From Lysobacter sp. GX 14042 (GTDB lineage Bacteria; Pseudomonadota; Gammaproteobacteria; Xanthomonadales; Xanthomonadaceae), in contig NZ_JAJUWY010000004.1 in assembly GCF_021390425.1 (NCBI RefSeq), positions 124,001-188,000 of the forward strand: 64,000 bases of DNA, in the 5' to 3' direction. This document shows, piece by piece, positions 63,561-64,000 of the stretch. The translations under genes were made by a program, and so were the position numbers. How positions within the stretch are numbered: the first letter of the stretch is position 1; each line of letters starts with the position of its first letter. The notes under the pieces were generated by a model. The model was not told where the DNA came from. It ran no database searches and saw only the letters and a list, made by a program, of their open reading frames with translations.

Positions 63561-64000
63561 GTGACAAGGGCCGCGCATTATCCCGGCAAGCCGCTCCCCA
63601 CGCCAGTTCGGCGTCTGGGCCGCCCTGTCCTCCCCGTAGCCCTGGCCTGTGCCGCACTCTCCTGCGGCATGCTGCTGTCGGCCTGCGGGGGCGGCAAGGC
63701 GGCCCGTGCCGAGATCCCGCCGGCATCGCAGCGGCAGTGGGCCACCCTGGCACCGGCCGATCCGGCCTCGGCCAATTCGGTGCTGATGCGCGCCATCAGC
63801 CTGGTGGGCACCCCTTACCGTTACGGGGGCAACACGCCGCAGGCCGGCTTCGACTGCAGTGGCCTGATCAATTACGTCTACCGGGACATGCTCGACCTGG
63901 CGCTGCCGCGCACCACCCGGGACCTCGCCGCGGTCCAGGGCCCGCGCATCGCGCCCGAACGCCTGTCGCCGGGCGACCTGGTGTTCTTCGGCAGCCGCGG
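63561..64000 (+). CDS. NlpC/P60 (C40) family lipoprotein, 3'-truncated by window end
   Basis: The first 146 residues are present. A lipoprotein signal (LACAALSCGMLLSAC, Cys42) follows a basic start, then a linker and the C40 peptidase: VGTPYRYGGNTPQAGFDCSG with catalytic Cys99, LPRTTRDLAAVQG and LSPGDLVFFGS. The catalytic His lies outside. It probably cuts peptide bridges of peptidoglycan (D,L-endopeptidase). The start is the GTG at 63561; alternative starts downstream would shorten the n-region. No Shine-Dalgarno is obvious. Confidence 0.85.
   Translation, partial: MTRAAHYPGKPLPTPVRRLGRPVLPVALACAALSCGMLLSACGGGKAARAEIPPASQRQWATLAPADPASANSVLMRAISLVGTPYRYGGNTPQAGFDCSGLINYVYRDMLDLALPRTTRDLAAVQGPRIAPERLSPGDLVFFGSR

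Overview
The window is very GC-rich bacterial chromosome, densely coded, with many ATGA and GTGA start/stop overlaps. Conserved blocks (miaA-hfq-hflX-hflK-hflC-yjeT...purA; pyrG-kdsA-eno-ftsB-ispD-ispF-truD-surE-pcm-yqaA-nlpD with no rpoS next to nlpD; rlmE-ftsH-folP), many TonB/ECF/FecR-type and lipoprotein genes, and palindromic intergenic repeats suggest a gammaproteobacterium of the Lysobacteraceae (Xanthomonadaceae), Lysobacter/Luteimonas-like. The placement is inferred from gene order and protein sequence, not from a search. I found no tRNA, rRNA, CRISPR array, transposase or phage gene, and no gene-free stretch longer than about 210 bases.

Layout. 1-422: start of a CDF metal transporter. 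515-8728 (minus): a coupled operon of a TonB-dependent receptor with an STN signalling domain, an ECF sigma factor, a FecR anti-sigma, an exported amidohydrolase and an exported M20 peptidase; it looks like a self-regulating substrate-uptake system and has an ECF-like promoter in front. 8857-11044: alpha/beta hydrolase and the Mg2+ transporter MgtE. 11201-13665: a lipase without a signal peptide followed by an ankyrin-repeat lipoprotein. 13720-18811: TSUP permease, pirin, DUF1264 lipoprotein, and a small operon of a histidine phosphatase, nnrD and yfcE. 19021-21812: five small envelope/stress-type proteins (YqjD-like, YqjE-like, DUF3618, two glycine-zipper paralogues). 21832-24997: tandem glycine riboswitch and gcvP; gcvP carries an in-frame palindromic insert. 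25004-30086: PAS histidine kinase, MATE exporter, MASE2-GGDEF cyclase, a 54-residue protein and an SDR.

30189-39125 is the miaA-hfq-hflX-hflK-hflC-yjeT-purA superoperon, split between yjeT and purA by a second lipase/ankyrin-lipoprotein pair on the opposite strand. 39131-44320: putP, folP, ftsH, rlmE. 44391-55822: yhbY, an Mth938-like gene and the nlpD...pyrG housekeeping block, interrupted by a plus-strand smr and ompA-like lipoprotein. 55890-64000: small exported protein, parE, hutG, gor, dadA-like oxidase, DUF418 membrane protein, slyD-like isomerase and the start of an NlpC/P60 lipoprotein.

The most interesting content is the pair of paralogous lipase-ankyrin lipoprotein modules (11201-13665 and 31684-34075). 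Each has a soluble class-3-type lipase with a Ser-Asp-His arrangement and an amphipathic Gly/Asp-rich tail, followed on the same strand by a lipoprotein of ankyrin repeats with a shared C-terminal signature. Organisation and locations fit mobile antibacterial effector-immunity pairs. That is an inference: no secretion machinery is visible here.
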